From Daejeonella sp. H1SJ63 (GTDB lineage Bacteria; Bacteroidota; Bacteroidia; Sphingobacteriales; Sphingobacteriaceae), in the NCBI RefSeq assembly GCF_029360775.1, contig NZ_JARKMZ010000043.1:1-59698 (forward strand): a DNA stretch of 59,698 nucleotides, in the 5' to 3' direction. The position numbers and the translations under genes are program-made. The notes under the pieces were generated by a model. It saw only the letters and a list, made by a program, of their open reading frames with translations, did no database searches and was not told the DNA's origin. Shown piece after piece: positions 1-8,198 of the stretch. Within the stretch, counting starts at the first letter, position 1. Each line of letters begins with the position of its first letter.

Positions 1-31
1 AGTAAGATAATTCCTGCTTGATCGTTTCATT

Positions 32-59
32 AAAGTACTCCCAAAAGGAGTGGCTTTTT
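32..59 (+). terminator. Possible terminator of a plus-strand gene left of the window
   Basis: A short hairpin with arms ACTCC and GGAGT is followed by GGCTTTTTC. The outer arms pair imperfectly (AAG with CTT). The T-run is on the plus strand, so it would end a plus-strand gene outside the window that converges on accA. The stem is short, so this is a weak call. Bases 60-111 hold nothing recognisable. Confidence 0.3.
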
Positions 60-111
60 CAGTGCCCTCGCAAATGCTGACGGGGATTTTTTTATGAAAT
101 CTGATTTGATC

Positions 112-1068
112 TTATGATTCAACTACAACACCCATTGCACAGAACTTGTCAATTCTCTCTGAAATTACCTCATCAATATCCCTGCTAAGTAATTCTTTAA
201 GATCTTCGGTAATTTTGTTCTGAATAGTCTTGGCCATCTCCTCCGGATTATGATGAGCTCCGCCAAGAGGTTCTTTAATTATTCCGTCAATCAGTTTATT
301 ATCAAACATGTCATGTGCTGTAAGCTTTAAACAGTCAGCTGCTTTCTCTTTAAAATCCCAGCTTCTCCAAAGTATAGATGAACAGGATTCTGGTGAAATA
401 ACTGAGTACCAGGTATGCTCAAGCATATAAACACGATCGCCGATACCTATACCTAATGCACCACCCGATGCACCTTCTCCAACAATGAAACAAAGCACCG
501 GAACTCTCAAAACAGACATCTCAAGTAAATTTCTGGCGATAGCTTCTCCCTGACCTCTTTCTTCTGCCTCCAGCCCCGGATAGGCCCCCGGAGTATCTAT
601 AAAAGTGACAACCGGCTTATTAAACTTCTCAGCCAGCTTCATCAGTCTTAGTGCTTTGCGATAACCTTCAGGATTAGCCATACCAAAATTGCGGTACTGA
701 CGCATTTTGGTGTTGGTTCCTTTCTGATGACCAATCACCATAACTGTTTGTCCGCCAATGCTCGCAAATCCCCCCACAATTGCCTTATCATCCTTCACAG
801 TACGGTCGCCATGAAGCTCGATAAAATCGTCACACATCATTTCGATATAGGAAAGTGTATAGGGTCTTTCCGGATGCCTTGATATCTGAACATTCTGCCA
901 TCCGCTAAGGTTCGAATAGATCTGCTGTTTGGTTTGTTCAACTCTGGCTTCCAGTTCTGCTACGGTTGCAGATACATCTACCTTTGTTTTTTCAGCTACC
1001 TGCTTCACCTTGTCTATCTGTTGCAGCAGATCGGCAATTGGCTTTTCAAAATCAAATGTTGTATTCAT
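112..1068 (-). CDS. accA: Acetyl-CoA carboxylase carboxyltransferase subunit alpha
   Basis: AccA pairs with AccD to form the carboxyltransferase that moves the carboxyl group from biotin on BCCP to acetyl-CoA, giving malonyl-CoA for fatty-acid synthesis in the cytosol. The 318-residue length is normal for the family. An N-terminal helical stretch (about residues 1-55) precedes the crotonase-like core. The glycine-rich GEGASGGAL at residues 197-205 and the HQKG and RNFGM segments at 114-130 are typical AccA motifs. The gene appears to be alone: a 70-aa ORF lies 168 bp upstream and accD is not in the window. The start ATG at 1068 gives the usual N-terminus. Confidence 0.97.
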   Translation of the reverse strand: MNTTFDFEKPIADLLQQIDKVKQVAEKTKVDVSATVAELEARVEQTKQQIYSNLSGWQNVQISRHPERPYTLSYIEMMCDDFIELHGDRTVKDDKAIVGGFASIGGQTVMVIGHQKGTNTKMRQYRNFGMANPEGYRKALRLMKLAEKFNKPVVTFIDTPGAYPGLEAEERGQGEAIARNLLEMSVLRVPVLCFIVGEGASGGALGIGIGDRVYMLEHTWYSVISPESCSSILWRSWDFKEKAADCLKLTAHDMFDNKLIDGIIKEPLGGAHHNPEEMAKTIQNKITEDLKELLSRDIDEVISERIDKFCAMGVVVES

Positions 1069-1236
1069 TATCTTTTTTAATGGGGCGCTAAATTAGGAAA
1101 ATAAAAGTGTTCATAAATACCACTTATGTCGAATATGCGCAGCAAAAAGCTGTCATAAATATCAAATATATAGCTATCATACTGAAAACAAGGAAATTGG
1201 ACCCAAAAAATTTATCCACCTGCTCTCTTAGAATCA

Positions 1237-1449
1237 TTAAACCTTCAGATTTTTCAGCTTTTCTTTTGCCTGATCCCAGTTACTCCCGGATTTTTCAGGA
1301 ACAACTGCCTGATCAATAAGCAATTGCAGATTGCCCAATGCTTCCAAAACCTGATCTGAAGCAATACCAGACTCTTTTATCCGTATCAAATCAATCAGTA
1401 CGGCCTTGATATTCCCGGCCTCATCGCTCACATAATTTAGTCCATTCAT
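1237..1449 (-). CDS. Small antitoxin-like hypothetical protein
   Basis: This 70-residue ORF has an N-terminus (MNGLNYVSDEAGNIKAVLID) that resembles the start of Bacteroidota Phd/YefM-like antitoxins, where a YVTDEKGxKKAV-type beta strand precedes helices. The rest is predicted helical and ends in a lysine-rich tail. No toxin ORF follows: the next 168 bp up to accA contain stops in all useful frames. It may be an orphan antitoxin or an unrelated small conserved protein. The resemblance is weak and was made by eye only. That the ORF is real is supported by its clean start and by its position in a gap on the same strand as its neighbours. Confidence 0.5.
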   Translation of the reverse strand: MNGLNYVSDEAGNIKAVLIDLIRIKESGIASDQVLEALGNLQLLIDQAVVPEKSGSNWDQAKEKLKNLKV

Positions 1450-2048
1450 ACTTATAAATATTTGACAATCTGCTATTTATATTACTAACAAAATCATTAT
1501 ATATCAAATTATACATTTATACAGCACATTCCGGCCTGCAAACCAGTGCCCTCATCAATTTAAACCGGTTCCGGCTTCCAACACCAAACTCTTATGCAAA
1601 TATCCGACATTTTTCAGACTTCTTTTTAAGATTAGACGAAGCGTCTATAGAACATTTAACCAATTAACAGAGACATCGCCCTGATATTAATGATGGCGGC
1701 AATTACCCGCGTTCCTTTTAGAAATACTGCTTCCATTCAAGTATTCCGGCATTATTGCTAATGATTACCGGATACAAAAATTTAAGCCCGTACCCGATAT
1801 TATTGAATTAATTGATATTACTGATTAGAATGCCGGAAGTATTATCGTTCAAAAAATTACAGTTAAAACTTAAAAAGACTTACCGTTCCTGAGTCCGGAA
1901 TATGAGGACAAACAAACGGTTTAGTTATTGAAATTGAACGAAATAATGAAAGGATAAACAAACCCCAATTCATTTAGGAAAATTTGAACGGGGAGATATT
2001 GTATGAATCGTTGGGGGAAAGAAGATTCAGAAACTGCATGAAAGCTGA
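1450..2048. other. Gene-free interval of about 600 bp
   Basis: No open reading frame of meaningful length runs through this interval on either strand, although its composition looks gene-like in places (for example 1660-1960). Short plus-strand stretches translate into plausible protein fragments broken by stops. This may be decayed coding DNA beside the antitoxin-like ORF, but no family could be recognised. I saw no terminator or long repeat. Confidence 0.4.
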
Positions 2049-2603
2049 TTAGTTCTGCTTCCAGAAATAGCTGAATGCAGAAGCAGAATTAATGACCTTT
2101 TTCCGTTCAGGCAGGCCATAACAAACTTCATCATAATACTCAGGATTATAATAAGACAGCACCTTCATATCTGACTTTGAAAGAATTATAAACTCATAGG
2201 TGTACGAGTCGTAAATATGATACTTTAAGGCACAAAAATTGGCAAGATCCTTTTCATTCTTCATGGTAAAAAGTTCATTTTGAACAAGATTCTTCCAGAT
2301 CATATCCAGATTTACATTGCTTAATGCTTTTAGCGAAAGTTTTTCAGTGATAGGATTATAGACAAAGGCCTTTAATTGACCCGTTTTACGGGTTAATATG
2401 AAATAATCAGCTGGAGCTGCTCCGGGAAGTATAGTCCGGAACAAAATCACATTGTCATATTCATCATGAAGAGTCTGAAATACGCGGCTTAATTTCGAAG
2501 GATCATAAGACTGCCCATTCTCAAGGCGAATACTTTCCTGAGCATATAAATACGGGCTGAAAAAAAATAAGAAAAAAAGAAAAAAGAATCTCACAACTAA
2601 CAC
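2049..2603 (-). CDS. Secreted hypothetical protein
   Basis: This 184-residue protein begins with a very hydrophobic, phenylalanine-rich segment (residues 4-20) ending in YAQ, which looks like a signal peptide, so the mature protein is probably periplasmic or surface-exposed. The remainder alternates short polar and hydrophobic stretches rich in tyrosine and asparagine and contains two cysteines (in the NFCALKY and DEVCYGL segments) that could form a disulphide. I do not recognise a family. It stands alone, 133 bp beyond the start-distal end of the sigma factor gene on the same strand. A shorter start within the signal peptide is possible but would not change the mature protein. Confidence 0.7.
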   Translation of the reverse strand: MLVVRFFFLFFLFFFSPYLYAQESIRLENGQSYDPSKLSRVFQTLHDEYDNVILFRTILPGAAPADYFILTRKTGQLKAFVYNPITEKLSLKALSNVNLDMIWKNLVQNELFTMKNEKDLANFCALKYHIYDSYTYEFIILSKSDMKVLSYYNPEYYDEVCYGLPERKKVINSASAFSYFWKQN

Positions 2604-2736
2604 CTTGAACCTTATCTATTTTAATCCTTTCAAGATAACAAAATTATAAAGGTCCCCAATATTATCGTGGATTTATACGGCAATAAATCTCTGCGCCGCT
2701 TGCAGATACAAAATAATAAACGCTGCAGAGGCACGA

Positions 2737-3369
2737 TTAACCCTCAATTAAGCTCTTCAATTTAATCAAATCCCTTCTATATACTTTACGCAGTTCAGCA
2801 ATCGAAGACTGAAGTCTGGAACGCAGAATACCAACAGTAATATTAAGCTCTTCGGCCGCCTGAACATGAGTATAGCCTTTAAAATAAACCAGATCCAGTG
2901 CCCTTTTATGATTTTCATTCAGAATATTCGTCATATCGCGAACACCTATTAGTTCAGGATTATATGAAAGCTGTATGGTTTGATCAATGTGCTCGGTATG
3001 TTCAGAAAGATCTTCACTTACTGTATAATTCCGATGATTAACGCTTCGGAGATAATCTATTGAAATATTTCTGGCCATACGCGCCATCCAGGTATACAAA
3101 CGGCCTTTACGGGGATCATACTGCCCGAAGGATTTCCATATTTTTATAAAAGTCTCCTGAAGTAAATCCTGTGCAACTTCATCAATGAGAACAATTGTAG
3201 AAATTACCCTGTACAGAGAATCAGAATACATCCTGTAGAGGGAAGACATGGCTCCTCTATCCATATTTTTAAGTGCTTCAACCAACTGATCTTCCGATAA
3301 TCGAAGTTTTCTGATTCCTGATCTTCTGCCCGGATTTGATTCCTGAATTTGTAGTTCCAATGTTACCAT
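2737..3369 (-). CDS. ECF-type RNA polymerase sigma factor
   Basis: This 210-residue sigma-70 family protein has the two ECF domains. Region 2 spans about residues 30-110, with the core-binding motif DLLQETFIKIW and the -10-recognition segment TWMARMARNISIDYLR. Region 4 spans about 140-200, with a helix-turn-helix around YFKGYTHVQAAEELNITVG. It would direct RNA polymerase to a dedicated regulon. ECF genes in Bacteroidota are commonly followed by a membrane anti-sigma gene, but the next gene downstream here encodes a signal-peptide protein with no anti-sigma features, so this one looks like an orphan. The OmpA-like gene upstream ends in its own terminator, so the sigma factor gene is probably transcribed separately. 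Confidence 0.93.
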   Translation of the reverse strand: MVTLELQIQESNPGRRSGIRKLRLSEDQLVEALKNMDRGAMSSLYRMYSDSLYRVISTIVLIDEVAQDLLQETFIKIWKSFGQYDPRKGRLYTWMARMARNISIDYLRSVNHRNYTVSEDLSEHTEHIDQTIQLSYNPELIGVRDMTNILNENHKRALDLVYFKGYTHVQAAEELNITVGILRSRLQSSIAELRKVYRRDLIKLKSLIEG

Positions 3370-3463
3370 AACCTTTAGAATTATATCTTAAAGTTGAAAT
3401 GGCAAGATGAAATTCAGATGAAATTTATATTATTTTTTATCTGATTATCAGAGCCTGAAGCAT

Positions 3464-3495
3464 AAAAAAAGGGTACACAAAAATCGTGTACCCTT
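3464..3495 (-). terminator. Rho-independent terminator after the OmpA-like gene
   Basis: A perfect 10-bp stem (arms at 3469-3478 and 3486-3495, core GGGTACAC/GTGTACCC) with a 7-base loop is followed on the minus strand by a run of T. It lies 21 bp beyond the stop codon of the OmpA-family gene. Confidence 0.85.
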
Positions 3496-3515
3496 CAATC
3501 AGAATCAGATCTGAA

Positions 3516-4106
3516 TTAGTTTTTCTTTATCTCAACACGGCGATTAAGCTGCCGGCTGGCTTCGGTATCATTTGATGTTAATGGCATTGACTCTCCAAAA
3601 CCTTTGGTGATCAGATTATTTGCATTAATTCCTGCAGTTACCAGATAGCTTTTCACTGCTGTAGCTCTGTCAACAGAAAGCGTCAAATTTCTCTTTTCAG
3701 TTCCTTCTGCAGATGAATGCCCGTTCAGATTGAATTGCATGGAAGGAAACTTCTTCATTTCCCTTGCGATCTCATCCAGAACCTGATAAGATGAGGTCTT
3801 CAGTACTGATGAATTGAATTCAAATAAAATGTTTTTATAATTGAATGTAGGTTCAGCAGCAACAACTTCAGGACATCCGCCATTTAAAGTTGATCCGGCT
3901 TTATTAGGACAATTATCTTTTGAATCAGGAATACCGTCACCATCACTATCAGCTTCAACAGGAGCAGCTTTAGGAGCTTCCTGAACCAGAGCCTGAGCTA
4001 CAGGGGCCTGAGTGATAACCTTTTTGGGTTTACATGATGAAAACATAACAAGCGCCACTAAAAAGGCGAGGGAAACAGAGGTAAATGTGCTTTTAAAATT
4101 TCTCAT
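3516..4106 (-). CDS. OmpA-family peptidoglycan-associated lipoprotein
   Basis: This 196-residue protein starts with a lipoprotein signal (hydrophobic segment followed by MFSSCKPKK, lipidated Cys at residue 26), so it should be membrane-anchored. Residues 53-75 form an acidic calcium-binding thrombospondin type 3-like repeat (DSDGDGIPDSKDNCPN). Residues 90-196 form the OmpA C-terminal peptidoglycan-binding domain, with the typical NGHSSAEG turn, followed by LSVDRATAVKSYL and a terminal NRRVEI. It probably links the outer membrane to the cell wall. It has its own terminator, and a 9-bp palindrome lies about 50 bp upstream of its start. Its exact partner and role are not evident. Confidence 0.9.
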   Translation of the reverse strand: MRNFKSTFTSVSLAFLVALVMFSSCKPKKVITQAPVAQALVQEAPKAAPVEADSDGDGIPDSKDNCPNKAGSTLNGGCPEVVAAEPTFNYKNILFEFNSSVLKTSSYQVLDEIAREMKKFPSMQFNLNGHSSAEGTEKRNLTLSVDRATAVKSYLVTAGINANNLITKGFGESMPLTSNDTEASRQLNRRVEIKKN

Positions 4107-4157
4107 TATAGCTTATACGGTTTAATTATTAATTGGAATAAAACTACTACTTAGCTG

Positions 4158-4179
4158 CTTTTATCGCAAACGATAAAAG
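4158..4179. promoter_or_regulatory. Perfect 9-bp inverted repeat upstream of the OmpA-like gene
   Basis: CTTTTATCG and CGATAAAAG flank a 4-base CAAA loop, 51 bp before the start codon of the OmpA-family gene. It has no downstream T-run typical of a terminator, so an operator or a 5'-UTR hairpin is more likely. The rest of 4107-4404 shows nothing else. Confidence 0.4.
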
Positions 4180-4404
4180 GATTAAAAAATCAACATACTA
4201 ACAACAACCGATCAGCAAGGATTCAACTCATTAATTAAGTTGATTAACAGATCGTTATGGTATAATGATAATTTCCAGATGTACTAAAATTATCCATTAA
4301 CCTGATTAATCACTCTGTAACTGCTCTCAATTTCAAAACATCTTACCATTAAATGACCCCCTATTTCTAAAAATTAGCTCTCTTTGCAAAAAAATTATCT
4401 GAAT

Positions 4405-5121
4405 ATGGAATCGCTAAATGGAAAAACTGCTGTAATTACAGGAGCAGGAAAAGGAATAGGCCGGACAATAGCAATTGCACTGGCAGCCGAAGGAGTAAAC
4501 GTGGGATTGATATCCCGCACCGCTAAAGACCTTCAAAATCTGGCAGATGAACTAAAAACTTATAAGATAAAAGTATCAACTGCAAGTGCAGATGTTGCTG
4601 ATATACATGCTGTTGATGCGGCTATCAGCTCCATTAAAAAAGAACTTGGAAATATTGATATCCTGATCAATAATGCAGGTACAGCAAAGTTTGGTAAATT
4701 TCTGGATCTGGAACCTGCGGAATGGGAAAATCAGATTAAAGTTAATCTGCTTGGTGTTTATTACGTAACCCGCGCAGTATTGCCACAGATGATTGAACGT
4801 CAGACCGGGGACATCATTAATATTTCATCAACTGCAGGCTTAAAAGGCAGTCCGATGACCAGCGCCTACAGTGCTTCAAAATTTGGTGTTATGGGTCTTA
4901 CTGATTCACTGATGCAGGAGGTTCGCAAGCATAATATTCGGGTTACTGCATTAAACCCAAGTACCGTCGTCACTGATCTTGCAATCAATTCCAATTTACT
5001 CAACAATAATGAAGACCGGGTTATGCATCCTGAAGATTTTGCAGAACTGATCATCGCCCATTTAAAGCTTAACAGGAGAGTTTTTGTGAAAGAGGCTTCG
5101 ATCTGGTCAACAAATCCATAA
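4405..5121 (+). CDS. Short-chain dehydrogenase/reductase (3-ketoacyl-ACP reductase-like)
   Basis: This 238-residue classical SDR carries the NAD(P)-binding TGAGKGIG motif near residues 13-20, the NNAG motif near residue 90, the catalytic Ser (ISSTAGLKG segment) and the YSASK motif with catalytic Tyr and Lys. The family reduces or oxidises carbonyl/hydroxyl groups using NAD(P)H; closest by appearance are FabG-like 3-oxoacyl reductases, but the substrate cannot be inferred. The reading frame opens at a TTG at 4384, but the ATG at 4405 starts exactly at the usual SDR N-terminus and is preferred. A sequence resembling the Bacteroidota -7 box (TCTCTTTG, one mismatch) lies at 4379-4386. A cupin gene follows 67 bp downstream on the same strand. 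Confidence 0.9.
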   Translation: MESLNGKTAVITGAGKGIGRTIAIALAAEGVNVGLISRTAKDLQNLADELKTYKIKVSTASADVADIHAVDAAISSIKKELGNIDILINNAGTAKFGKFLDLEPAEWENQIKVNLLGVYYVTRAVLPQMIERQTGDIINISSTAGLKGSPMTSAYSASKFGVMGLTDSLMQEVRKHNIRVTALNPSTVVTDLAINSNLLNNNEDRVMHPEDFAELIIAHLKLNRRVFVKEASIWSTNP

Positions 5122-5188
5122 TTAAAACAAGTACTCAGTACAGCATTAATTATTATGTTGTAGCTTGGGCACTATTTAAGGCAAATAC

Positions 5189-5518
5189 ATGACAAAATAT
5201 TTTATCGAAGACGATAACATTGAATGGGAAATTCTTGACGAACTGGTTTCAAGAAAAATCATGGCTTATGAATCTTCCCTAATGATTGTAAAGATCAATT
5301 TTAAAAAAGGAGGGATAGGACCGCTGCATAATCATCCTCATGTACAGATTACACATGTTCAGAGTGGCGTTTTTGAAGTAAGTATTGATGGTGAAAAACA
5401 GATCCTTAAAGCAGGTGATGCCTTTCTTGTACCGTCAAATCTGATCCATGGTGTTCAATGTCTTGAAGCAGGGATTCTTATTGACACCTTCAGCCCAATG
5501 CGGGAGGATTTTCTATAA
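5189..5518 (+). CDS. Single-domain cupin protein
   Basis: This 109-residue protein is one small beta-barrel cupin. Cupin motif 1 is seen as GPLHNHPHVQITHVQSG, with metal-ligand histidines and a later acidic residue in the GVFEVSIDG strand. Motif 2 is AGDAFLVPSNLIHGV with the last ligand His. Such proteins bind a metal and act as small enzymes or sensors, often in sugar or aromatic metabolism; this one has no identifiable substrate. It follows the short-chain dehydrogenase on the same strand and may be co-transcribed with it. A strong hairpin directly after the stop codon ends the unit. Confidence 0.87.
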   Translation: MTKYFIEDDNIEWEILDELVSRKIMAYESSLMIVKINFKKGGIGPLHNHPHVQITHVQSGVFEVSIDGEKQILKAGDAFLVPSNLIHGVQCLEAGILIDTFSPMREDFL

Positions 5519-5556
5519 CAAAAACGCCCTCTAAATAAATAGAGAGCGTTTTTGTT
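5519..5556. terminator. Bidirectional terminator between the cupin and fucosidase genes
   Basis: The arms AACGCCCTCT and AGAGAGCGTT (one mismatch) are flanked by A-run and T-run sequence on both sides, in the 57-bp gap between convergent genes. Confidence 0.75.
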
Positions 5557-5575
5557 TATTATCAAGACAGAAAAT

Positions 5576-6934
5576 TTACTGGGCTCCGTCAATTTTACTC
5601 TGAGAACCTTCCTTCATAACCGACTTTCTGAATTTTGCATTTTCTATCTTCAAAACCACTGCATTCGGCCAGCGTCTGTCTGTATAGAACCTTTGTCCGT
5701 TAACCGCACTAACCACCAGTCCGAGCGGCGTGGCATGACTATATATCTTCGCATCAAATCCAACCTTGTACTCAACAAATTGTGAATCAAATCCAAGCAC
5801 GCTGACTTTTGTTTCCGGATTAGCCTCAATATGAGTAAGTACCATTGCCTTACGTTCACCAAATTTCCAGTCGTCGGGACTGCTCCTGACCACATAAGCA
5901 TATATATACTTTTCATCATTCGATTGTGTATACCAGAAATTCTCTTCCCTGATTACCGGCAAAGGCTTTACCTTATAAATTGATTCTGAATTGGCAAAAT
6001 TCCATAAGGCCACCTCTCTTAAAATTGCTTCCTGCTCAATCTGAATTTCACCATCCGGCTTCGGACCAACGTTCAGCAGGAAGTTCCCTCCTTTCGCCCT
6101 GATTTCTATAAGCATATTAATAACCTGAGTGCCTGATTTATGCGGATCATTTGTTGGCTTGTAACCCCAGTCTGTACCCATAGTATAGCAAGCTTCCCAT
6201 GGTCTTGGCAAAGGCTCATTCGGAGTGGTTTGCTCGGGAGTATTCATTAAATCGCGGGTAATGACCAGTTCAGGCTGAACAGACCATGCATATTCACGTA
6301 ATCCGTCTCCGGGGCCATCAATAAACAAAATATCTATCTTGCCGTAATTGCTGAGCAGTTCCTTTAACTGCCTCTTGTCATAATCCATCAGGCCAGGATT
6401 TTTCATTGGGAAATGCCGGGGATCCTGCAAACGACCAATGGGAATATTATTCTTATGGAAATAATAAAAATCCTCGGGCGAAAAATAGACCCCTATGGCT
6501 ATACCTTCCTTGCGAAAGGCCTGAAACAGCTCCTGGGTAATATCTTTCCCATAAGGTGTATTCATGATATTAAAATCTGTGGTTTTGGTATTCCACATGC
6601 AGAATCCGGAATGATGTTTCGTTGTAAAAACCATATATTTCATTCCGGCAAGTTTGGCAAGCCTGGCCCATTCTGCCGGCTTGAACTTTTCCGGATTAAA
6701 ATACCCCGGCAATTCGGAAAAATACTTTTTGGCGTATTCATCCGATGCTCCGGCCAATGAATGACTGATTACCGCTCCCAAGCTGCCATCTACATTCCAG
6801 TGAATGAACATCCCGAAACCAAGATCCTGAAACCAGTTTACCCGTTCCGGTTTATTGGTCACTTGCTGCGCAGATAAATTCTGTGTCATCAATACAAACA
6901 ACAGCAGAAAAACCAGATTGATTCGTTTCATCAT
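5576..6934 (-). CDS. Secreted alpha-L-fucosidase (GH29 family)
   Basis: This 452-residue GH29-type glycosidase would remove alpha-linked L-fucose from glycans by a retaining mechanism. A signal peptide (residues 1-22, ending LSAQ) sends it to the periplasm or surface. The hallmark TTKHHSGFCMW segment with paired histidines is at residues 104-114. The ILFIDG segment places the likely nucleophile at Asp206. MLIEIRAKGGNFLLNVGPKPDG is also a strong family signature, and a C-terminal beta domain follows from about residue 340. The gene lies 11 bp downstream of a fatty-acid hydroxylase/sterol desaturase gene on the same strand, so the two are probably co-transcribed. No polysaccharide-utilisation SusC/D pair is nearby. 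Confidence 0.92.
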   Translation of the reverse strand: MMKRINLVFLLLFVLMTQNLSAQQVTNKPERVNWFQDLGFGMFIHWNVDGSLGAVISHSLAGASDEYAKKYFSELPGYFNPEKFKPAEWARLAKLAGMKYMVFTTKHHSGFCMWNTKTTDFNIMNTPYGKDITQELFQAFRKEGIAIGVYFSPEDFYYFHKNNIPIGRLQDPRHFPMKNPGLMDYDKRQLKELLSNYGKIDILFIDGPGDGLREYAWSVQPELVITRDLMNTPEQTTPNEPLPRPWEACYTMGTDWGYKPTNDPHKSGTQVINMLIEIRAKGGNFLLNVGPKPDGEIQIEQEAILREVALWNFANSESIYKVKPLPVIREENFWYTQSNDEKYIYAYVVRSSPDDWKFGERKAMVLTHIEANPETKVSVLGFDSQFVEYKVGFDAKIYSHATPLGLVVSAVNGQRFYTDRRWPNAVVLKIENAKFRKSVMKEGSQSKIDGAQ

Positions 6935-6945
6935 ATATCTTAAGA

Positions 6946-7935
6946 TCAGGGTTTATTACTTACCTGCATTGCTTTCTTCAAAGCAGCAGCAGTTTTATGT
7001 TCACCGGTATGATTCCATCCCGGAGGCATAAAAATATAAAGGAATTTATTCTTTAAACCGGGTGCATTCCATACATCTCTGGCCAGTAAAACGATTTCAC
7101 CGAAATAAGCATCCAGAAAACTATTTGGCTTCATCTGACGGGTAATACCATATTCAACCTTCAGTTCATCCTTTTCAGGCTGGTAGGTTCTGAAAACTTT
7201 ATCCCAGATATTCAGCAGATTGCAGTAATTCGTATCCATATATTCTACATTCCGGGCATGATGCACCCGATGATGTGAAGGAGTCAGAATATATTTCCCC
7301 AGTACTCCCATACGTCCATTCTTCATGACTGAATCGCCGATATGTATAAAAGAACCATAAGTGCCGTCAATAAACATGATCACAAAGAGCATTGCCGGCG
7401 GTACTCCTGCAAGCATACAGATGGTGGTTCTGATCACATCCGCATAAGGCCCTTCGAGAAAAAAATGTGCATGAGAAACAGCCAGATTCATGCTTTCAGG
7501 AGCATGATGCGTGGAATGCAAGCACCAGAATAATCTGACCTTATGCGCTAAATAATGATAAACAAAATGAGCCAGCTCCCAGATAATATACCCATATATA
7601 AACCAGTACCAGGTGAATTGAATATTGATGATGGCATACTTCTCAAATAACCCGATACAGATCATGGTCATCCCAATTGAAATGTATCGACCGATAATGG
7701 AATTCATGAGATATGAAAAAAAGGAGATCTTATATGAAACAACCTTAAATTTCTTATAAAGCAGGCCCCTGACCAGTTCAAGCACCAAAATTATCGGAAG
7801 CAAGGGTGTAATTGCTGTAGTTATTCCTTTATAGGTTAGCAGGGTCTGATAATCACCTGATCTGATGATACCAATCAGTCCCTCTACCCCAAAAAAGCCC
7901 TTCACCTGCTCCCATATTAGTTCCAGTAGTTCCAT
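6946..7935 (-). CDS. Fatty-acid hydroxylase/sterol desaturase superfamily membrane protein
   Basis: This 329-residue integral membrane protein has the histidine clusters of the di-iron hydroxylase superfamily: HFVYH, HSTHH and HHRVHH, with a further HAHFF. Several hydrophobic segments (about residues 35-65, 85-110, 120-140 and 175-195) hold the active site at the membrane face. The family hydroxylates or desaturates lipids, sterols or carotenoids with O2; the substrate here is unknown. The gene is the first of a likely two-gene unit with the alpha-L-fucosidase, 11 bp downstream. It is distinct from the smaller carotenoid-hydroxylase-like protein encoded near 24.5 kb. Confidence 0.88.
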   Translation of the reverse strand: MELLELIWEQVKGFFGVEGLIGIIRSGDYQTLLTYKGITTAITPLLPIILVLELVRGLLYKKFKVVSYKISFFSYLMNSIIGRYISIGMTMICIGLFEKYAIINIQFTWYWFIYGYIIWELAHFVYHYLAHKVRLFWCLHSTHHAPESMNLAVSHAHFFLEGPYADVIRTTICMLAGVPPAMLFVIMFIDGTYGSFIHIGDSVMKNGRMGVLGKYILTPSHHRVHHARNVEYMDTNYCNLLNIWDKVFRTYQPEKDELKVEYGITRQMKPNSFLDAYFGEIVLLARDVWNAPGLKNKFLYIFMPPGWNHTGEHKTAAALKKAMQVSNKP

Positions 7936-8132
7936 AAAGAATTGATTCTTCCTGATTTGTAAAATATTACTGATTAATTCAATACGAAGATATCATTCGT
8001 GTGCACATTACAAAATTTATAAGCTGCTAACTTATTAAGGCATAAGGAATTCATTCGGTTTAGAACCCGAAATTAACAGGGATGATCATTATGACAGGGA
8101 ATTAAGTGTCTTCAGGAAATATTAATAAAAAC

Positions 8133-8164
8133 AAACCCGCCTGCAATAAAATACAGGCGGGTTT
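8133..8164 (-). terminator. Rho-independent terminator after the YVTN/phosphoesterase gene
   Basis: An 11-bp perfect stem (AAACCCGCCTG/CAGGCGGGTTT) with a 10-base loop is followed on the minus strand by GTTTTTATTAATA. It lies 35 bp beyond the stop codon. The rest of 7936-8132 shows nothing. Confidence 0.88.
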
Positions 8165-8198
8165 CAAATCTTACATATCCCTTAGGATGAATATTTTT

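Noticed and set aside
4384-4404. TTG upstream start for the short-chain dehydrogenase
   Set aside because: It adds seven residues before the normal SDR N-terminus and overlaps a promoter-like TCTCTTTG; the ATG at 4405 fits the family.
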